DNA of 64,000 nt from the NCBI RefSeq assembly GCF_030272615.1, contig NC_081409.1:202102449-202166448 (forward strand), written 5' to 3'. Under the pieces are notes generated by a model. The model was not told the origin of the DNA. It made no database searches and saw nothing but the letters and a program-made list of their open reading frames with translations. The stretch's first letter is position 1. Every line of letters starts with the position of its first letter. The stretch comes from Cryptomeria japonica (taxonomy: Eukaryota; Streptophyta; Pinopsida; Cupressales; Cupressaceae). This document shows, piece after piece, positions 58,678-64,000 of this stretch. A program made the translations under genes and the position numbers.

Positions 58678-59250
58678 ATGGATACTCCTATCCACTTGAG
58701 AAGCATTTTTACAGAGGACTAGAGGGGATTTTTGGGATTCGTTAGACACCTAATTCTCCAATCAGTTTGTAAGAAGGTTGGGATGTTCACTAAAGAGGCT
58801 GTGGGGATGGTGATGGGCAGAGAGTTTCTGCGAAATGAAAATAGATACCGTGTTAACACAAACATTATGTCTTAGTTCTTGGCATCTCTTCTGGACCTCG
58901 GAGGAGACAAGGTGGATATGTTATTTCTATTAAGGAAGTTGTTTAAAGAAGACTTCCTTGGAGATGACATTACTATTTTTGTGTTTGTAAAAGTAGGGGT
59001 GGGAATCCCTTGGGTGAATGAGTTAACCAAGCTTCTCCTCCCTGACCAAATAGTGGTCAAGCAACCGTTTCTTTTGAACCTAAATGCGAAGTAGTCAATG
59101 CATTATAGGAAATCGGCATGGATTGGTAGGGACTTTCTCTGAAAATGGTTTCTCCTGGATGACTTTCCACACTACATTTGTCTTGAAAAATTCTCACAGC
59201 TTATAATGTTTGAAGAATTCTACATAGAGAGAGGGCGAGATTTTTAGGGT
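58678..59250 (+). pseudogene. Unidentified decayed coding region 1
   Basis: One frame from an ATG at 58678 (MDTPIHLRSIFTED) gives about 190 residues with roughly half a dozen stops, longest open from 58879 to 59094 (L-L-D-L-G-G-D-K-V-D-M-L-F-L-L-R-K-L-F). The composition is protein-like, with helical and hydrophobic segments. I recognise no family. It may be the upstream exon of the coding region at 60294, but no splice evidence is compelling. Confidence 0.4.
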
Positions 59251-60293
59251 AAACCATGAATGTGTCCACTACATGTGCCCCAGCCCCAACCCCCTAGTGG
59301 TTTTTTTCTTTTGGCTATTTCCTCGTAACCTCACTCATTTTGGCTTTAAATTTTTTGAGGGACTCCGACATGCAAAAATTGTAAACTTGCTAAACATATA
59401 TATTAATGATACTTTTGCAAATTCCAATTCATTTCAATTTGCCTCTTATGGATATAAAAATGCTTTCTATTTCATTTTATTATGTGTTGCTGCCATCATG
59501 TGATGGTAGGATATTTAGCATAATCATTATGTTTTGAAATAGCTTAAATAGTAATTAATTTGTGTGGATATAAGATTTAATTTTCACCATAAAAAAATAG
59601 CAGGTCTATTCTAATTTCTTCTCTAAAGTTAAAGAACAAACTCAGTGTCACTTCTGAGATTACCTTTTCTAAAAGATATTTGAAGTGCTTGACAAAGAAG
59701 TATTTGAAAAAATATAATGTCAGGGATTGGGTGCAAGTGATAGCATCCAATAAGGATTGCAATGTCTTAGCTCATATGTTTTTTTTGTCTATGAGCTACG
59801 TTATTTTAATATTTTGTTAAACAATGGAGATAAATTTAATACTGTGATCTTTTTTATGTAATGTTTCTTACTCTATATTTAATATATATATATATATAAA
59901 AATAGAGTTTGTTTCGCTAATTATTTGTACATTGATTATCATTGATTATAAATATATATAAAAAAGATTTTTATCTTGCAAAAAATAAGTGAATTAAAAG
60001 TCCAACTAACTAGGTACATGTACATTGAATACTGAAAATACGTGTCATTGAACACCAACATGAAATAAAGGCTATGGCCCATGGGACGATGAAGTGTCAG
60101 GTGACGTGGCATTTGGGTGGCAAAAATTCTATGTATAGTGGGACCCATGAGAACTGACAATGGATATGCAATGATATTGTCTTATGGTATGCACATCACT
60201 AAAAGTGAATGGTTAACATTTAACCTTTAGGAAGCTTTAATGTCAGCTTGTGGTGATGAATTATGCAGCTGAACTAGTACATGTAGAAGAATG
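59251..60293. other. AT-rich spacer with one dispersed repeat copy
   Basis: It has a short TA run (59878-59899). At about 60047-60165 it carries a module recurring at about 61527-61648 and, in part, in the 267-bp array. The module contains GGTGACGTGGCATTTGGGTG and GGGACCCATGA words. No coding frame is convincing. Confidence 0.5.
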
Positions 60294-61023
60294 ATGGCAG
60301 AGTTTGTGATTAATGCCGACAGCCACCTTCGTTGGATGTCAGAAATTAGAATTAAGTAAGAGGTGTTTAAAGCTTAGGTGGATTGGAAGTCTTGGTATCA
60401 TACTATATGCACTTGCAACATTGTCTTCGATTTCTTAAGTAGTATGAAAGCCAATTTCTCCTTCCATACTAATAAAAAATTAGTTCCATTTCTTGGACAA
60501 TTTACGGATAGGAAGTTGAAAGGTTTGTTCTTGTTTAAGGATGAGCGGTTGTACGAGAGTGTGAAAATGTTGTTGGGAGAGAAAATTGTCCATGTAGGTC
60601 ATCGCTACAGGACAAACATGGAGGCATATTCATTGATTGCCACTTGGGGTTTCCAATTTGAGGACGAGGTTGACAAGGTAAAAAATGCCCTGAGAGTTGT
60701 AATTGATTCAAACTACCTATTAAATCTAGATAGTGTGTGTGCTCGTGTGGTCCCGAAGATGGGCATTGTTCCTGAGGAAGGGGTGGTGGCTTGGTGGCGC
60801 CTCTACCACTCATTCAATGGGATGATGATGATTTGAAGGCAAAATGCAAAGCTCTTTCTTGGCGTGGGTGACAGACCTTCAAAATGTTTGCAAGGTTGAT
60901 GCAATGTGAAGTGGCACATGCAAAGGTGGGTCGAGAATTGCGGTCGAGACCCAAGACTACCCAAGCAATGAAGCGGCTCTCAGAATTCTATGATGACCCA
61001 GAGTACAAGTTATTTTTGGGTTA
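60294..61023 (+). pseudogene. Unidentified decayed coding region 2
   Basis: It starts near MMAEFVINADSHLRWMSEIR (60294). The frame is open from 60378 to 60836 (153 codons) and, after a frameshift near 60830, continues about 60 codons to a TAA at 61021 (ending F-Y-D-D-P-E-Y-K-L-F-L-G). In total it is about 240 residues with few stops, rich in aromatic and basic residues. I do not recognise it. It could be a host gene relic or an ORF of a mobile element. Confidence 0.45.
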
Positions 61024-61379
61024 ATCCTCCTATGGCTGGTGGTGTTTGGTATTGTCTATTTGTATCTTTTTATTCCATGTCCATTTTCTCCCCAATTTTT
61101 TATGTATGAGGGGATGTCTGCTAACAATTTTGGTATGTTGAATTAGAATTTTGGGGTTTTTGCATTTAGTAGGGTTTTATTTTTTGTTGAGAATTGTGGT
61201 TTTGGCCCTTGGTGGTGTTTTTTACAGTGGCAAAACTCTGGTGGTTTTACTATACCACATATACTTGCATATTTCTAATATTTTATTTTCGAGTAATACA
61301 ATACAAAAATTATCGATAAAAAAAAATGAAATATCATGCAAGTTTTGAAATTACATATTTAAATTATATATTTAATTCA
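61024..61379. other. AT-rich spacer after coding region 2
   Basis: T-rich sequence with no frame or repeat, possibly the 3' untranslated part of the decayed gene. Confidence 0.4.
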
Positions 61380-62460
61380 TATTTAAATCCCATTGATAAT
61401 GGGATGGATGACAACTAACAATGGATACTGTCATCCATTGGATGAGAACAAATCAACGACTTAAGGTGTATTTCAGGCCGAATGTGGGATCTCTAAATTT
61501 TTTTGTAAACTTTCACCAGAAACATGTGTCATTGAACACTTACAAGAAAGAAAGGTTATGGCCCATGAGATGATGAAGTGTTAGGTGACGTGGCATTTGG
61601 GTGGCAGAAATCCTATGTATAATGGGACCCACGACAATTGACAAAAGGTAATGGCATTAATTGTATGAGCACATATCAACGACGTAAGGTGTATTGCGGG
61701 TCAAATGTGGGAACGATAAACATTTTTTGAAAACTTCTAACAAAAGACTTCCATAAATGATAAACATTTAATTAAGTATAGTTAAATTCTAAATTTATAA
61801 TTATATACTTAATTAACTGTAATAAGCTCTATTTCGGGCAGAAGTTGTAAAGGATTAAAAAATCTTCAAGACCATTCCCCAAAAGTGACTCATGTTTGTT
61901 GACATGGCCGAAAAATGGTAAAAACCCAGGGACCCATGACAACTGACAAAATATACCATCATCCGTTGGATGAGCACAGATCAACAACTTAGGGTGGATT
62001 TTAGCCCGAATGTGGGAAGTAAACACATTTGTGAGAAATTCGCCTAGAATTGAACGTTTTACATATAATTGACTATAATTAAGTCTAAAAAGCTCTATTT
62101 CAGGCAGAAGTTAAAAAGGATTAAAAAGACTTCAAAAACAGTCTGAAAAAGTGACTTGAGTCTGGTGACGTGGCCGAAAAATGGCAAAAATCCTGGGACC
62201 CATGACAACTGACAACAGATACCATCATCTATTGGATGAGCACAAATCAATGAGTTAGGGTGGATTTCGGCCTAAATGTGGGAAGTAAACACATTTTTTA
62301 GAACTTCACTTAGAATTGAACGTTTTACATTTAATTAACTATAATTAAGTAGATAAAAAGCTCTATTTCAAGCAGAAGTTGAAAAAGATTAAAAAGACTT
62401 CAAAAACAATTCGAAAAAGTGACTAGAGTCTGGTGACCTGTCCACTATCCTCAGAATTTA
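61380..62460 (+). repeat. Tandem repeat array, about 267-bp unit
   Basis: The word AGCTCTATTTC occurs at 61825, 62091 and 62359, giving periods of 266 and 268 bp. Units include GGGACCCATGACAACTGACA, TTGGATGAGCACA and TTAGGGTGGATTT words. More divergent or partial units lie at about 61398-61510 and 61527-61720. Confidence 0.8.
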
Positions 62461-62616
62461 GACTGAAGCAATGAATGTTTTGTTCTTTGACAACCAATAG
62501 ATATTAATAATAATTTATAAAATTACAACAAGATTCTAGAAATTTTGCCCTTTAGGTATTACTTTTGAACTTTTCAGTGTTTTCAAAACAAGTGACTCAT
62601 AATCTTATTTCATTTC

Positions 62617-64000
62617 ATGGACAAACCAGTAAATCTAGATTCAGAAACAACTACTAGATTGAGGAATGCAACAGAGTCTGTCTACACCAATCTAGTGAAA
62701 TAGAAATTTTAGGTAAAATCTAGAACACCTACATCCCGCTTTCTTTTTTTTTAATCTCATGGTTCAATTTGAGGGTTAGCATTTTCAGGCTTGTATCTAG
62801 CATTATTTTGAATTATTAAAAGTAACATCATGGGGAAATTGAAAAGAAGTAGTTCAACAAAAATCCAAGTGAATAAAAAATTTTACATAACCAAACTAGT
62901 TAAAACACCAAGTTTCACTTATGAATACCATGATATTTATGACCCTGCTATCCATAGTAAAAAGAATTTCATTGAAATTACATATGCATTGTCTAATAAG
63001 GCAGGAGATCCAAACAGGGAAAAATTTATTGTTTTCAACACAATGTTAAAACAAAGTAAAAATAAAATTGCATCCTAGGATGTTGGATTGGGAACCATGG
63101 TGTTACTTGAAGTATTCCCTTGCCCTGAATTTGGCATGGTCTGCACCAAAAATTATGATGAAGATAAATAAGCAATTGTCAATAAAAATAAAAAAGAGGA
63201 AATTCTATCCATAACCGAGGGAGAATTTGCTCATTTGTTGAACCTAGGGTTTGAAGCACAAAACTCAAACGTCCACATTGACCTAAGAAAGCTGACAAAG
63301 AAATATGAGAGTCTCGATCCAAGTCATAGAGATTCATTTATCAGAGCTCTAATAATGTGTGGTACTTCATTGGATCGGAATCATAAGCCTCCTTATGATT
63401 ATAACATTTTTGTTCCATGGGTTCTGGATACTATTTCCTTGCTGACATTTTGCCTGGGATTGGAAAATGATAGCGAACTGGGTACTAGCCTTCTTGAGAT
63501 AATTTTTAATATCCATTGTGTAAGTCAACCAGTAAGATATAATTTTATTCAGCATGTTGTTCAATCCATGCACAAACAATTACTAATGATCAAAAAAGGT
63601 TCCTATAAAACATTTAGGTTCTCATCCTACTTGTGACAAAGAGGGTATTTGCATTGGAATATTTATGATAGTTGGAGAGCATAGTTAGGCACTTTCATGG
63701 TCAACAAAAGAAGAGCATATTTCCTTCCTTGCCTTTCTCATGTGGAGGGTTCACATTTGAGAGAAAAGCATTCAATGTGGCAAATGATTTTTTGATAATT
63801 TTTTAGCTTTGGTGATGAGGGTCTCTAGCAGTGTGATCTAATCGGTATAGTTCAAGAAAGGCTTAAGAAAAATGGGAACTCTTCAGTATTATGTAAACAT
63901 GAAAGTAAGCCATTGCTAGAAAATCTTAGAAACATAGACTCTTGATATGAGGTAAAAAAAGAGATGGAGAAAATTGCCGCTAACAATAATATTTCAACAA
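62617..64000 (+). pseudogene. Unidentified long decayed ORF running off the window
   Basis: From the ATG at 62830 (MGKLKRSSSTKIQVNKKFY) to the window end a single frame is readable for 390 codons with about nine stops and no frameshift. The longest open part is 63235-63636 (R-K-L-T-K-K-Y-E-S-L-D-P-S-H-R-D-S-F). A possible first exon starts at the ATG at 62617 in the same phase, with a candidate intron (AG|GTAAAATC ... TTTTCAG) between. The protein has basic, helical and hydrophobic parts and matches no family I know. A host pseudogene or a retroelement ORF are both possible. Confidence 0.45.

Noticed and set aside
62830-63636. Homologue of the element X U3 ORF
   Set aside because: Both are unidentified and share only vague features such as a PEF word and a central W-rich helix. 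The resemblance is too weak to claim homology by eye.
1-64000. tRNA or rRNA genes
   Set aside because: I saw no cloverleaf-like or rRNA-like block. The tRNA-complementary words are retrotransposon primer-binding sites.

Overview
The window looks like retrotransposon-packed intergenic DNA from a plant with a large, slowly renewed nuclear genome. A conifer or other gymnosperm is my best guess. That guess is an inference from the old, nested Copia and Gypsy elements, AT-rich decayed spacers and 7-12 % divergence between paired LTRs (my hand counts over about 170-225 bp each). I see no intact host gene, no rRNA or tRNA gene and no CRISPR array. Nearly every coding stretch carries stops or frameshifts.

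Layout. (1) 190-4732, minus strand: a Copia-type element with one good LTR, PBS, gag and protease but no integrase or RT. (2) 4733-5937, minus strand: an RNase H remnant, probably of a LINE, and an unrecognised coding remnant. (3) 5941-38165, plus: an old Copia element whose protease is split by a related solo LTR (10606-12728 and about 32440-32929, TSD GATTG). That solo LTR is split in turn by a Ty3/Gypsy element, called element X here (12729-31383). Element X's 5' LTR has itself taken two further solo LTRs (16422-17305, TSD GATAC; 17549-18982, TSD ACTGT). Its 3' LTR is cut at 31383 by the 5' end of another Gypsy element. (4) 38166-41665: the 3' end of another Copia-like element, with an ORF just upstream of PPT and LTR. 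(5) 42610-46697: a 4.1-kb solo LTR (TSD GTAAA). (6) 49300-50377, minus: a chromovirus integrase and chromodomain remnant. (7) 50676-58104: a complete but dead Copia element (TSD ATCAC). (8) 58678-64000: unidentified decayed coding regions and a tandem array of about 267 bp.

The most unusual object is element X. Its LTRs are about 5.9 kb once the nested solo LTRs are subtracted. Each LTR carries an array of about 17 palindromes sharing the core GGACTTTAAAGTCC, followed by a decayed ORF of about 1,150 codons, all upstream of a TATA box, so the ORF lies in U3. The internal region runs gag - protease - archaeal-type RNase H - RT - RNase H - integrase. The extra RNase H therefore lies before RT, not after the usual RNase H as I recall for described Tat elements. 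As a working model, genomic RNA starting at the U3/R boundary of the 5' LTR would carry gag-pol first and the U3 ORF last, inside the 3' LTR. That is a position comparable to the extra 3' genes of env-bearing retroelements.
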